Positions 36,929 to 46,094 are shown, numbered from the stretch's first letter. The stretch: DNA of 64,000 bases from Larkinella soli (GCF_003703975.1 NZ_QTJY01000015.1:100198-164197); one strand, 5' to 3'. Notes: generated by a model from the letters alone, not told the origin. Made by a program: numbers and translations.

Positions 36929-37978
36929 TTAGCGTCTGGCGTTGACGGTTTCCTGTGCCCCGACCGGCCGGACAGGCTGCCGGTTCCGGCCTTTCAGCAT
37001 AACGATCAGGAAGCTGAGCGCCCCCAGAATGACCACATAAAACCACTGCGTAAACAGCATCAGCGTCGCCAGCGTGGCCCCATCCTGGTTGCTCAGGCCA
37101 TAAAGCGCCAGGGCCGCTCCAACCAGGATATTGAACGTTCCGGCTCCTCCCTGAACGGGGGCGGCCATGCCGAGCGCGCCCATGATCAGAATGGTCAGGC
37201 CGGCCCGCCAGCCGAGGTCGGCCGTCTGGGGCATGGCCTGAAACAGCACGAAGGACATGAAGTAATACATCGTCCAGATCAGGACCGTGTGCAGGAAGAA
37301 CGCCCCCGGGTTTTTCAGCTTCCGGATACTCAGCAGCCCTTCCATCAGGCCGCCGGCGAATTTTTCCACCTTCTGGTAAAACGGTTTCCGGCGCAGCACC
37401 TCCTTGTAACGCCCGAACAGAAACCACACCAGCACGGCAGCCCCGGCCAGACAGCCGCCCAGAATGACCAGTGGCCAGGAGTTGTCGCGCAGGCCGGCAA
37501 CGTTAAATTTCGACGAGAAAAAGTCCGTCAGGAAAGTGCTCAGCCGGTTGAACTCGATCAGAAAGGTGGCTCCGATGAGCAGAAAGAGCATCAGGACGTC
37601 GAAGATTCGCTCGGCAACCACCGTCCCGAAGCTGACATTGACCGGAACGCCTTCGAGCCGGTTAAGCGTACCACAGCGGGTCACTTCGCCCATCCGCGGC
37701 ACCACGAGGTTGGCAAAGTAGCCGGTCAGCACCGCCAGCAGCGTATGGAAGGGAGCCGGGCGATAACCGACCACCGGTTCCATCAGCAACCCCCAGCGGT
37801 AGGCGCGGCTCCAGTGGGCCACCACCGTCAGCAGTCCCGACACGACGATCCAGGTGTAGTCGGCTTTCCGGAAGGCGTCGAACATGGCGACCCGGTCGAT
37901 GTCCTTGAACACATACCATAACAGCCCGGCGGCTATGCCGAGCGAGATCACGTATTTCAGAATGTTTTTTGGATTCAT
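36929..37978 (-). CDS. Flippase-like membrane protein (UPF0104/LPG synthase TM family)
   Basis: A 349-residue polytopic protein with eight or so helices of the lysylphosphatidylglycerol synthase TM-region family (PF03706). Typical signatures: LTGYFANLVVPRMGEVTRCG near the N-terminal third and GAAPVQGG-type loop (here GMAAPVQGGAGTFNILVG). There is no aminoacyl-transferase domain, so it probably moves a lipid rather than modifying one. The C-terminal tail is basic. Confidence 0.9.
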   Translation of the reverse strand: MNPKNILKYVISLGIAAGLLWYVFKDIDRVAMFDAFRKADYTWIVVSGLLTVVAHWSRAYRWGLLMEPVVGYRPAPFHTLLAVLTGYFANLVVPRMGEVTRCGTLNRLEGVPVNVSFGTVVAERIFDVLMLFLLIGATFLIEFNRLSTFLTDFFSSKFNVAGLRDNSWPLVILGGCLAGAAVLVWFLFGRYKEVLRRKPFYQKVEKFAGGLMEGLLSIRKLKNPGAFFLHTVLIWTMYYFMSFVLFQAMPQTADLGWRAGLTILIMGALGMAAPVQGGAGTFNILVGAALALYGLSNQDGATLATLMLFTQWFYVVILGALSFLIVMLKGRNRQPVRPVGAQETVNARR

Positions 37979-38132
37979 ATCAGGGAGATTCAGATCGGCT
38001 TTCCGGGGTGGTTTTCTTTAGAAGAAATGGCCGAATCCCGTACAAAGTAACGGAAATCAGCCATTTCTGCGGTATTATTTTCAGGATACCGTCCGGCGGA
38101 AGCGGATAAAGGCACCGGGTTCTGAGACCTGT

Positions 38133-38483
38133 TTACCGAACGAGACGGTTGTTTTCGTCGGGAAAGATAACCTGGGGCTTATGCGTTCTGGCTTCCTCCG
38201 TCGTCATCATGCCGTAGGAGATGATGATGATGATGTCGCCTACCTGCGCCCGTCGGGCGGCCGCTCCGTTGAGACAAATGATGCCGGAGCCGCGCGCTCC
38301 CTTGATCACATAGGTAATCAGCCGCTCCCCGTTGTTATTGTTCACGACGTGGACCTGCTCGTTTTCCATTAACCCGGCAGCGTCCATCAGATCCTCGTCG
38401 ATGGTAATACTGCCGACGTAGTTCAGTTCCGCCTGTGTCACCCGGACCCGGTGGATTTTCGATTTTAAAAGATTGACAAACAT
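38133..38483 (-). CDS. panD: Aspartate 1-decarboxylase
   Basis: Makes beta-alanine from aspartate for pantothenate. The 116-residue proenzyme cleaves itself between Gly24 and Ser25 in YVGSITID to form the pyruvoyl group. Further conserved parts are [19 protein letters not shown] and [20 protein letters not shown] 38483 gives the standard N-terminus ([15 protein letters not shown]). panC lies upstream with a repeat element in between. Confidence 0.97.
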   Translation of the reverse strand: MFVNLLKSKIHRVRVTQAELNYVGSITIDEDLMDAAGLMENEQVHVVNNNNGERLITYVIKGARGSGIICLNGAAARRAQVGDIIIIISYGMMTTEEARTHKPQVIFPDENNRLVR

Positions 38484-38596
38484 GGTTGTATGGCGTACCC
38501 GGTTCGGATGGGCCGCCAAAATTAATCAATTTGGTCCATCCGTCACCAGTCACTGCAAAAACAGGCCGGCCGGGGAGTTAGTTCGTCTGAGCCTGG

Positions 38597-38701
38597 GACC
38601 ACCCCCCGACCCCCTCCTGTTTTAGGAGGGGGAGTGCGCTGCCCGATTCAAACCCTGCGAAGCCTCCCCCTCCTTGCTAAGGTGGGGGTTGGGGGGTGGT
38701 C
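38597..38701. repeat. 105-bp GC-rich palindromic repeat, copy A
   Basis: Outer arms GACCACCCCCC and GGGGGGTGGTC are perfect inverted repeats. Each half holds an inner hairpin (CCCCCTCCtgttttaGGAGGGGG on the left and a looser CTCCTTGCTAAGGTGGGGG type on the right). The middle 40 bases resemble copy B at 49165. The right end overlaps the panC stop codon by two bases. This looks like a REP/MITE-type dispersed element. Confidence 0.85.
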
Positions 38702-39542
38702 AAAACACCAGGTTGTCGATGAGCCGGACAGGGCCGAGAAAGGCGGCAATGCAGAGCGCGGTCATGCCGGGGGCCTGCGTCTGTCCGACCGGCTGGAGCG
38801 TCTCGGCGTTTGCCACTTCGAAGTAGTCGGGCCGGAAAGCCGGGAAGCGGTGCAGATGGCCGGTTACGGCCGCTTTGGCGGCCTCGACGGTGTCCTCGCT
38901 GCGCAGCATTTCGCGGGCGATTAGGAGGGCCTGATGGAGCTGCGGGGCCAGCGCCCGGTCTTCCGCACTCAGGTTTCGGTTGCGCGACGACATGGCCAGC
39001 CCGTCGGCTTCGCGCAGCGTCGGAACGCGAACCAGTTCGAGCGGAAAGCCCAGGTCCCGGATCAGCCGCCGGACCACCGCTACCTGCTGCAGGTCTTTCT
39101 GGCCGAAATAGGCCCGGTCCGGCTGGACGATATGGAACAGTTTCGAAACCACAATGCCGACGCCGTTGAAATGGCCGGGGCGGAACGCACCTTCCATGAC
39201 GGTCTCCAGTTCACCGAAGTTCAGTTTCAGGACCGGCGCCGTCGGGTACATCTCATCGACGGAGGGCGCAAAGACCAGATCGCAGCCGGCTTCGTCCAGC
39301 ATCCGGAGGTCTTCCTCCAGCGTCCGCGGATACCGGGCCAAGTCGTCGGGGTTGTTGAACTGGGTCGGGTTAACGAAGATGCTGCAAACCGTGAGGTCGT
39401 TGGCGGACCGGCAGGCTTCAATGAGAGAGAGGTGGCCGGCGTGCAGGGCGCCCATGGTCGGTACGAAACCGACGGCCCTTCCGGCCTTCCGGTGAGAATC
39501 AAGTATTTGTCGTATATCGGCAACGGTTTCGGAGACGTGCAT
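38700..39542 (-). CDS. panC: Pantothenate synthetase
   Basis: ATP-dependent joining of pantoate and beta-alanine, the step after PanD. The 280-residue length is normal. Signatures: VPTMGALHAGHLSLI (HxGH), SIFVNPTQFNNPDDLARYPR, YFGQKDLQQ and LAMSSRNRNLS. ATG 39542 (MHVSETVADIRQIL) is preferred over an in-frame start at 39638, which adds residues overlapping the promoter region of the divergent gene. The stop codon is overlapped by repeat copy A. Confidence 0.97.
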   Translation of the reverse strand: MHVSETVADIRQILDSHRKAGRAVGFVPTMGALHAGHLSLIEACRSANDLTVCSIFVNPTQFNNPDDLARYPRTLEEDLRMLDEAGCDLVFAPSVDEMYPTAPVLKLNFGELETVMEGAFRPGHFNGVGIVVSKLFHIVQPDRAYFGQKDLQQVAVVRRLIRDLGFPLELVRVPTLREADGLAMSSRNRNLSAEDRALAPQLHQALLIAREMLRSEDTVEAAKAAVTGHLHRFPAFRPDYFEVANAETLQPVGQTQAPGMTALCIAAFLGPVRLIDNLVF

Positions 39543-39665
39543 AGCGGTGTTCGGATTAGGGATCGGCCCGGTTCTGACAGAAGTCCCGGCAGTGTAAGGA
39601 TCGGTGAATTTCGGGAGGCAAACGAAAAAGTTCAGCAAAACAGGAGTTTTTCCGGCGAAATTCTA

Positions 39666-39696
39666 TTGAATTCCAAAAAAAATTTATATAATTTTG
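39666..39696 (+). promoter_or_regulatory. Consensus promoter for the GT5-like gene
   Basis: TTG (39666-39668), 20-base spacer and TAATTTTG (39689-39696) match the Bacteroidota consensus in both boxes. The ATG at 39756 lies 60 bases further. The region is strongly AT-rich. Confidence 0.75.
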
Positions 39697-39755
39697 CAGA
39701 TTTTTAAGATGTTCCGCTACGGCGGTGTGATCCACTCAAGCCCCCTGATTGTGTT

Positions 39756-40565
39756 ATGAGCAAACTTCGGATTCTCTACGTTGCCAGTGAAATTAACCCC
39801 TTCCTCCAAACCTCTGACGTAGCTGATTTTGTCCGGAAGCTCCCGCAGGCCATGCAGGAGCGCGGGATGGAAATCCGTATCTTGGTGCCCCGTTTCGGTC
39901 TGATCAACGAGCGCAAGAACCGGCTGCATGAGGTTGTCCGTTTATCGGGCATTAACATCACGGTAGGCGACGAAGAAAAGCCGCTGATCATTAAAGTGGC
40001 CTCGATTCCGAACGCGAAGCTCCAGGTGTATTTTATTGACAACGAAGACTATTTTCAACGCAAACACGTTTTCTTTGACAAGGATGACCGATTCTACGAG
40101 GACAATGACGAGCGGGCGATTTTCTTCTGCAAAGGCGTTCTGGAAACCGTAAAAAAACTGGGCTGGTCGCCCGACATCGTCCATTGTAACGACTGGATGA
40201 CGGCACTCATTCCGCTGTACCTGAAAACCACCTACAAGAACGATCCGATGTTCAAGGATACCAAATCGGTGTTTTCCGTGTACAATAACTCGTTCTCCTA
40301 CCGCTTTGATGCCGGTCTGGTTGAAAAGGCTAAAGCCATGGATGTCGACGACGACATGCTGAAGTACCTTAAATCCGCCGATTTTGAAGGGTTTATCCGA
40401 ATGGGATGTACGTATGCCGATGTCGTTGTGAAGGCCGATGAGGACTACAGCGAAAGTTTAAATACAATTCTGAATGATCTTTCCGACAAAAAAGTTGAAC
40501 TCACCGAAGAAGACGAACAAGTTGCAGAACGGTATTACAACCTCTACACGGAACTGGCCGGCTAA
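39756..40565 (+). CDS. Stand-alone starch-synthase (GT5) N-terminal domain protein
   Basis: The 269-residue protein corresponds to only the first Rossmann domain of glycogen synthase: ILYVASEINPFLQTSDVADF (where glycogen synthases have the KxGGL region), LPQAMQERGMEIRILVPRFG and DIVHCNDWMTALIPLYLK. The second GT-B domain with the nucleotide-sugar site is absent, and the KTGGL lysine is replaced (QTSDV), so glycogen synthesis is doubtful. A gene of this form before DUF4270 recurs in Bacteroidota. Its 3' end overlaps the next gene by 92 bases in another frame. Confidence 0.85.
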   Translation: MSKLRILYVASEINPFLQTSDVADFVRKLPQAMQERGMEIRILVPRFGLINERKNRLHEVVRLSGINITVGDEEKPLIIKVASIPNAKLQVYFIDNEDYFQRKHVFFDKDDRFYEDNDERAIFFCKGVLETVKKLGWSPDIVHCNDWMTALIPLYLKTTYKNDPMFKDTKSVFSVYNNSFSYRFDAGLVEKAKAMDVDDDMLKYLKSADFEGFIRMGCTYADVVVKADEDYSESLNTILNDLSDKKVELTEEDEQVAERYYNLYTELAG

Positions 40566-41901
40566 ATTGGGCCTGCTGGCGGGTGTCGTGTCGTTGCTGG
40601 CCGCCTGTGAAGAACCCAAGGATATCGGCTTGCCCCCGACGACCCCCGTCGGGGTTCTTTATACCGACACGCTGACCGTCACTTCCAGTACCATCCAGCT
40701 GGATTCGGTCGTCACCGACCGCAACAGCCGGCTGCTCGTCGGCCAGTACAATGACCCGGTTTTCGGGAAGGTCCGGGCGCGGAGTTTCGGCCAGCTCTAT
40801 GTGAACGGCGGCAGCTTCAAGACCGACGGCGAAGTAGTGTTCGACTCGCTGAAGCTCCTGATCGGATACGCCTATTTGTACGGCGATACGTCGAAGGTGC
40901 AGGAGCTTTTCGTCCATCGGCTGACGGAGGACCTCGACACGACCAAACAGTATACCAACACCAACTCGGCCCTGTTTGCGGCTGAACCCCTGGCGAAGCT
41001 GCAACTGACGCCGACGGCCGCGGGCGGCTCCCAGACCGTCCGGCTGCCGGATGCCCTGGGCCGTGAACTGCTCGAACTCTCGAAGGGCAGCGGGGTGACC
41101 CAGGCCGACTTCGCGAAGGTGTTCAAGGGAATCGCCATCCTGCCCGGCGCGGCCAATACCACCGTATTCGGCTTTTCCAACAACGTTTTCTTCGAACTGT
41201 TTTACCACAAGGGCACCGAAACCACCTCGACCGAGAAGGATTTCTATACGACGGCCGGGCTGCCGTCGTGGAGCCAGGTCACCTCGGACCGTACCGGCAC
41301 CAAGCTGGCCGGCCTGAGCCTGACTAAACCCCTGCCTACCTCCGCGACCGGGGGCGAAGCCTACGTGCAGGCGGCAACGGGCGTTACGACGAAACTGACG
41401 TTCCCGACGGTCGTCAATCTGCGCCGGGAGAAGGGCCGGATCGCCATCAACCGCGCCGAACTGAACGTTCAGGTGAAAGGAAGCAGCCCCGGCGGGCCGA
41501 TTTCGCCCCTGATGACGATGGCCGAAGTCAATGCCGATAACCGGATTCAGTACACCTACGAGTCCTCCACGAAGAAGCGGTTGTTCCACTTTCTGCAAAC
41601 GCAGATCGGGACGTTCCAGACCGTCAACCAGTGGTATTTTCCGCAGGTGACCGGTTACAGCAGTCGTCTGAAAAATTATACGTTCGACGTGACGACGTAC
41701 CTGCAGGCGCTGCTGGTCGACTTCCGGCCCAACACCGGTCTGGTGCTGGTTCCTGCCTCGAACAGTTCGCTGGTCCAGACGGCAACCACCGGACTGACGA
41801 CCTATCAGGCACAGGCCTACATGAATAACCAGTTGAACGGCAATATTCTGAACGGACCCATGACGGCCAAGCTGGTGGTTTTTTACACCTACACGCCCTG
41901 A
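40474..41901 (+). CDS. DUF4270 lipoprotein
   Basis: Up to 475 residues. The hydrophobic signal is AKLGLLAGVVSLLAAC with lipobox Cys. The body has the DUF4270 pattern, including IGLPP near the N-terminus, SRLLVGQYNDPVFGKVRA, and a C-terminal half with LNVQVKGSS and YTFDVTTYLQALL. The only in-frame ATG before the signal peptide is at 40474, which makes a 45-residue basic leader and a 92-base overlap with the upstream gene; TTG codons closer to the signal could be the true start. A surface-exposed lipoprotein of unknown role. Confidence 0.85.
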   Translation: MIFPTKKLNSPKKTNKLQNGITTSTRNWPAKLGLLAGVVSLLAACEEPKDIGLPPTTPVGVLYTDTLTVTSSTIQLDSVVTDRNSRLLVGQYNDPVFGKVRARSFGQLYVNGGSFKTDGEVVFDSLKLLIGYAYLYGDTSKVQELFVHRLTEDLDTTKQYTNTNSALFAAEPLAKLQLTPTAAGGSQTVRLPDALGRELLELSKGSGVTQADFAKVFKGIAILPGAANTTVFGFSNNVFFELFYHKGTETTSTEKDFYTTAGLPSWSQVTSDRTGTKLAGLSLTKPLPTSATGGEAYVQAATGVTTKLTFPTVVNLRREKGRIAINRAELNVQVKGSSPGGPISPLMTMAEVNADNRIQYTYESSTKKRLFHFLQTQIGTFQTVNQWYFPQVTGYSSRLKNYTFDVTTYLQALLVDFRPNTGLVLVPASNSSLVQTATTGLTTYQAQAYMNNQLNGNILNGPMTAKLVVFYTYTP

Positions 41902-41920
41902 CGACGGCGTTACCGATTTT

Positions 41921-41955
41921 AGGAAAGCCGGTTCCGAAAGGGCCGGCTTTCGTGT
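41921..41955 (+). terminator. Hairpin terminator after DUF4270
   Basis: GAAAGCCGG (41923-41931) and CCGGCTTTC (41943-41951) form a 9-bp stem, followed by GTGTTTAG. Confidence 0.75.
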
Positions 41956-42013
41956 TTAGCTACCGTTTACTGCCTTTTCCGATTACTGCGCTTCCGGCTT
42001 CCTCAAATCTTCG

Positions 42014-42021
42014 TATCTTTC
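42014..42021 (+). promoter_or_regulatory. Likely -7 element for glmS
   Basis: TATCTTTC fits TAnnTTTG except the last base. The same gTATCTTT core recurs before 48375 and 63949. It lies 95 bases upstream of glmS. No riboswitch-like fold was recognised in the leader. Confidence 0.35.
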
Positions 42022-42116
42022 CCGGCAAATCGACACTTTCCGTGACCGGCTCCGTCTCAATCATAGCAATACGCTGGAAATTGAATTCTTTAATCACGCT
42101 TTGACTCCCAACGACT

Positions 42117-43955
42117 ATGTGTGGAATTGTTGCTTATGTAGGCCATCGCGAGGCCTGTCCCCTGATCCTGAAAGGGTTAAGGCGGCTGGAATACCGTGGT
42201 TACGACAGCGCCGGACTGGCCCTCCTGAACGGAGACGGATTGAAAATCTATAAAAAGAAAGGCAAGGTTTCAGACCTAGAACAGGAACTGTCCGGCAAAG
42301 ACCTGCATGCCACGATCGGAATCGGTCATACGCGCTGGGCCACCCACGGCGCGCCCAACGACGTCAACTCGCACCCGCATTATTCAAATGACCGACGGCT
42401 GGCCATCATCCACAACGGGATCATCGAGAACTACGCGACCATCAAGCAGAATCTGGTCCGGAAAGGGCATGAATTCCGCTCGGAAACGGATTCCGAAGTG
42501 CTGATCCAGTTTATTGAGAACATCCGGAAAGAAACCGGCTGTTCCCTCGAAGAGGCCGTGCGGCTGGCCTTGCAGGAAGTGGTCGGGGCCTATGCCATCG
42601 TCGTGATTTCGGCAGACGATCCGACCCAGCTCATTGCCGCCCGCAAGGGCAGCCCGCTGGTGATCGGGGTGGGCGACGACGAGTACTTCTTTGCCTCCGA
42701 CGCCACGCCGATCATCGAATACACGAAGGACGTCGTTTACCTGAACGACTACGAAATCGCCGTCGTCCGCGACGGAGCACTCCGGATCATCACCCTCGAA
42801 AACGCCCAGACGACTCCCTACATCCAGAAGGTGGAACTGGAACTGGAAGCCATCGAAAAAGGCGGTTTCGACCATTTCATGATGAAGGAGATCTTCGAGC
42901 AGCCACGTTCCATCGCCGACAGCATGCGCGGCCGCGTCAGGGCGGAGGACGGGCATCTCCAGCTCGGCGGTCTGCGGGACTATCTGGACCAACTGGCGGC
43001 TTCGAAGCGCATCGTCATCGTCGGCTGCGGAACGTCCTGGCACGCCGGTCTGGTGGCCGAATACATCTTCGAGGAACTGGCCCGGATCCCGGTGGAAGTG
43101 GAATATGCCTCCGAATTCCGGTATCGCAACCCGATCATTCAGGAACGGGACATCGTGATCGCCATCTCGCAGTCGGGCGAGACGGCCGATACGCTGGCGG
43201 CCATCGAGCTGGCGAAATCGAAGGGTGCCACGATCTTCGGCGTCTGCAACGTGGTGGGGTCGTCCATTGCCCGCGCCACCCATGCCGGGGCCTACACCCA
43301 CGCCGGTCCGGAGATCGGAGTAGCCAGCACGAAAGCCTTTACGGCCCAGGTGACGGTGCTGACCCTGATGGCGCTGGCGGCTGCCTTGCGGGCCGGAACC
43401 ATCTCGGATACCCTGTTCCGGCAATTGCTGGCCGAACTGGAGCGAATTCCCGCGCTGGTTGAAAAGGTGTTGCAGGACGCCGAAAAGGTGAAGGAAATCT
43501 CCTATATCTTCACCTACGCCAAAAATTTCATTTATCTGGGCCGGGGCCTCAACTTCCCCGTCGCCCTCGAAGGCGCCCTGAAGCTGAAGGAAATCTCGTA
43601 CATCCACGCCGAGGGCTATCCGGCCGCCGAGATGAAACACGGCCCGATCGCCCTGATCGACGAGGATATGCCGGTGGTGGTCATCGCTACGAAAGACAGT
43701 TCCTACGAGAAGATCGTTTCCAATATTCAGGAAGTGAAAGCCCGGAAGGGCCGCGTCATCGCCGTCGTGACGGAAGGGGATACGCTGCTGCCCGGCATGG
43801 TCGACTTCGTGATCGAAATCCCGAAAGTTCATGAGATTCTGGTGCCGCTGATCTCGGTCATTCCGCTGCAGCTGCTTTCCTACTACATCGCCGTCATGCG
43901 GGGTCGCAACGTCGATCAGCCCCGGAACCTGGCCAAATCGGTGACCGTCGAGTAA
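42117..43955 (+). CDS. glmS: Glutamine-fructose-6-phosphate aminotransferase (isomerizing)
   Basis: Makes glucosamine 6-phosphate, the entry to UDP-GlcNAc for peptidoglycan and lipid A. 612 residues, normal length. The N-terminal glutaminase has nucleophile Cys2 (MCGIVAYVGHREA) and GHTRWATHGAPN. Two SIS domains follow: VGCGTSWHAGLVAEY, SQSGETADTLAAIELAK, then YLGRGLNFPVALEGALKLKE. The C-terminus DQPRNLAKSVTVE is canonical. It is transcribed alone between terminators. Confidence 0.98.
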   Translation: MCGIVAYVGHREACPLILKGLRRLEYRGYDSAGLALLNGDGLKIYKKKGKVSDLEQELSGKDLHATIGIGHTRWATHGAPNDVNSHPHYSNDRRLAIIHNGIIENYATIKQNLVRKGHEFRSETDSEVLIQFIENIRKETGCSLEEAVRLALQEVVGAYAIVVISADDPTQLIAARKGSPLVIGVGDDEYFFASDATPIIEYTKDVVYLNDYEIAVVRDGALRIITLENAQTTPYIQKVELELEAIEKGGFDHFMMKEIFEQPRSIADSMRGRVRAEDGHLQLGGLRDYLDQLAASKRIVIVGCGTSWHAGLVAEYIFEELARIPVEVEYASEFRYRNPIIQERDIVIAISQSGETADTLAAIELAKSKGATIFGVCNVVGSSIARATHAGAYTHAGPEIGVASTKAFTAQVTVLTLMALAAALRAGTISDTLFRQLLAELERIPALVEKVLQDAEKVKEISYIFTYAKNFIYLGRGLNFPVALEGALKLKEISYIHAEGYPAAEMKHGPIALIDEDMPVVVIATKDSSYEKIVSNIQEVKARKGRVIAVVTEGDTLLPGMVDFVIEIPKVHEILVPLISVIPLQLLSYYIAVMRGRNVDQPRNLAKSVTVE

Positions 43956-44008
43956 TGACCTCACCCGCTTTCCCGGCCCCGGTGGAATCTACCCCGGCCG
44001 AAAGCCCG

Positions 44009-44045
44009 GACCTGTAAGGTTTTAGTGCCTTGCAGGTCTTTTTTG
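44009..44045 (+). terminator. Intrinsic terminator after glmS
   Basis: GACCTGTAAGG/CCTTGCAGGTC is an 11-bp stem with one T-G pairing and an 8-base loop, followed by TTTTTT. Confidence 0.92.
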
Positions 44046-44112
44046 TGCCATCCGTCGGAATTGCTTGTTAACTTGCGGCACGAAAAAACCGACCGAAGCA
44101 GCGTCGCAGCCC

Positions 44113-44484
44113 ATGTCAACGAAAAAGATTATTTTTACTCCGAATGCCCCGGCACCCATCGGCCCTTATAACCAGGCGGTTCTGGTCAACGGTACCCTGT
44201 TCGTCTCCGGTCAGATCGCCCTCGAACTGGCCCAGTCCGGCGACATTCAGGCCGAAACCCGGAAGGTAATGGACAACCTCGGAGCCATTCTTCAGGCGGC
44301 CGGAATGACGTTCGACAACGTCGTGAAAGCCACCATTTTTGTTAAAGACCTCAATCATTTCGGAGCGATCAACGAAGTCTACGGCAGCTTTTTCAAAGCC
44401 GATCCGCCGGCGCGGGAGACGGTCGAGGTGGCGCGTCTTCCCAAAGATGTGAATGTAGAGATTTCCGTAATCGCCGTTGAATGA
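44113..44484 (+). CDS. RidA-family deaminase
   Basis: 123-residue member of the YjgF/YER057c/UK114 family, which hydrolyses reactive enamine/imine intermediates from PLP enzymes. Signatures: APAPIGPYNQAVLVNGTLFV, SGQIAL, and VEVARLPKDVNVEISVIAV, with the conserved Arg (ARETVEVARLP) and Glu that bind the substrate carboxylate. ATG 44113 gives the standard N-terminus; a start at 44065 is in frame but adds non-conserved residues. The gene overlaps gltX by four bases. Confidence 0.93.
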   Translation: MSTKKIIFTPNAPAPIGPYNQAVLVNGTLFVSGQIALELAQSGDIQAETRKVMDNLGAILQAAGMTFDNVVKATIFVKDLNHFGAINEVYGSFFKADPPARETVEVARLPKDVNVEISVIAVE

Positions 44485-46040
44485 TGAATACCGACCAGAG
44501 AGAAGTCCGGGTGCGGTTTGCACCCAGCCCGACGGGACCGCTGCACATCGGCGGGGTCCGGACGGCTTTATACAATTACCTGTTTGCCCGCAAATACGGC
44601 GGGCAAATGCTCCTGCGCATCGAGGACACGGACCAGAACCGGTTCGTGCCCGGCGCGGAGGATTACATCATCGAGTCGCTGAACTGGCTGGGCATCACCA
44701 TTGACGAGGGGCCGGTCAACGGCGGTCCGCACGCGCCTTACCGGCAGTCGGAACGCAGCGAAATTTACCGGAAAGAAGCCGAACGGCTGGTAGCCGAAGG
44801 AAAGGCCTACTACGCGTTCGATACCGCCGAGGAACTGGAAGCGATGCGGAAGCGCATGGAAGAGGCCAACGCCCCGGCCGCCCAGTATAATGCCATCACC
44901 CGGCTCCAGATGAAGAACTCGCTGACGCTGAGCGCCGGCGAGGTGCAGGAGCGAATTGCCTCCGGCGCCCCCTACGTGATCCGGCTGAAAGTGCCGCGGA
45001 AGGAAGACGTCCGGCTGAACGATCTCATCCGCGGCTGGGTCGTGGTGCATTCCTCGCAGATCGACGACAAGGTGCTGATCAAGTCCGACGGCCTGCCGAC
45101 TTACCACCTTGCCAACATCGTCGACGACCATCTGATGGGCATCACGCACGTCATCCGGGGGGAGGAGTGGCTGCCGTCGGCTCCGCTGCACGTACTGCTG
45201 TACCGGTTTCTGGGCTGGGAGTCCACCATGCCGCAGTTTGCCCACCTGCCGCTGCTGCTCAAGCCGGACGGCAACGGCAAGCTCAGCAAACGCGACGCCG
45301 ATCTGGGCGGTTTTCCGGTGTTTCCGCTCCAGTGGAAAGACCCCTTCACCCAGGCCGTGGCGCGCGGCTTCCGGGAAGACGGTTATCTGCCCGAAGCGCT
45401 GGTGAACTTTCTGGCCTTTCTGGGCTGGAATCCCGGCACGGAGCAGGAACTGTTCACAATGGACGAACTGATTCAGGCCTTTAGTCTGGAGCAGATTCAC
45501 AAGGCAGGCGCCCGGTTCGATATTCAGAAGGCGAAGTGGTTCAACCACGAATACCTGCGACGGCAGCCCAACGACCGCCTGGCCGAAGCCGTCGTGCGCC
45601 AGGCCGCAGCCGACGGAGTGGACTGCCCGGTAGAGAAGGCCGAAAAAATTACCGGGCTGATGAAGGAGCGCGTCACCTTCGCCCACGAGCTGTACGCCGA
45701 ATCGGCGATTTTCTTCCGTGCTCCCGAATCGTATGATCCGGCCGTGGTGTCGGGCAAGTGGAACGACGAGGCCGTCCGGGCGCTGACGGCGTTCCGGGAT
45801 GCGCTGGCGTCGGCGGAAGACCCTCTGACGGCCGAAGCCGCCAAAACCGTTCTGGCGACTTCGCTGGCCGAAGCCGGTATCAAGCAGGGAAAGATCATGC
45901 AGGCGCTCCGGCTGGCGATCACCGGCGTCGGAGCCGGTCCGGACCTGATGATCACGCTGGAGATCATTGGCCGGCAGGAGACGATCGACCGGCTGCAGCT
46001 GGCACTGGATAAACTGGCCGTAGGAAGTAGTCCATCCTGA
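44481..46040 (+). CDS. gltX: Glutamyl-tRNA synthetase
   Basis: Class I aminoacyl-tRNA synthetase charging tRNA-Glu. 519 residues. Nucleotide-binding signature RFAPSPTGPLHIGGVRTALY; the KMSKS-type loop is GNGKLSKRD. IEDTDQNRFV and GITHVIRGEEWLPSAPLHVL are typical. Two ATGs in tandem (44481 and 44484) overlap the ridA stop, so translation is coupled. The C-terminal helical domain is complete. Confidence 0.97.
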   Translation: MMNTDQREVRVRFAPSPTGPLHIGGVRTALYNYLFARKYGGQMLLRIEDTDQNRFVPGAEDYIIESLNWLGITIDEGPVNGGPHAPYRQSERSEIYRKEAERLVAEGKAYYAFDTAEELEAMRKRMEEANAPAAQYNAITRLQMKNSLTLSAGEVQERIASGAPYVIRLKVPRKEDVRLNDLIRGWVVVHSSQIDDKVLIKSDGLPTYHLANIVDDHLMGITHVIRGEEWLPSAPLHVLLYRFLGWESTMPQFAHLPLLLKPDGNGKLSKRDADLGGFPVFPLQWKDPFTQAVARGFREDGYLPEALVNFLAFLGWNPGTEQELFTMDELIQAFSLEQIHKAGARFDIQKAKWFNHEYLRRQPNDRLAEAVVRQAAADGVDCPVEKAEKITGLMKERVTFAHELYAESAIFFRAPESYDPAVVSGKWNDEAVRALTAFRDALASAEDPLTAEAAKTVLATSLAEAGIKQGKIMQALRLAITGVGAGPDLMITLEIIGRQETIDRLQLALDKLAVGSSPS

Positions 46041-46094
46041 AGAGGTTTTCCCGTTTTTTTAGTTTCTCAACCATAACCTTTGCAAAAAACAAAC

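Noticed and set aside
36920..37427. Longer N-terminus for the rfaE2 gene
   Set aside because: The upstream open frame runs through the flippase-like gene on the same strand in another frame and lacks RfaE similarity.
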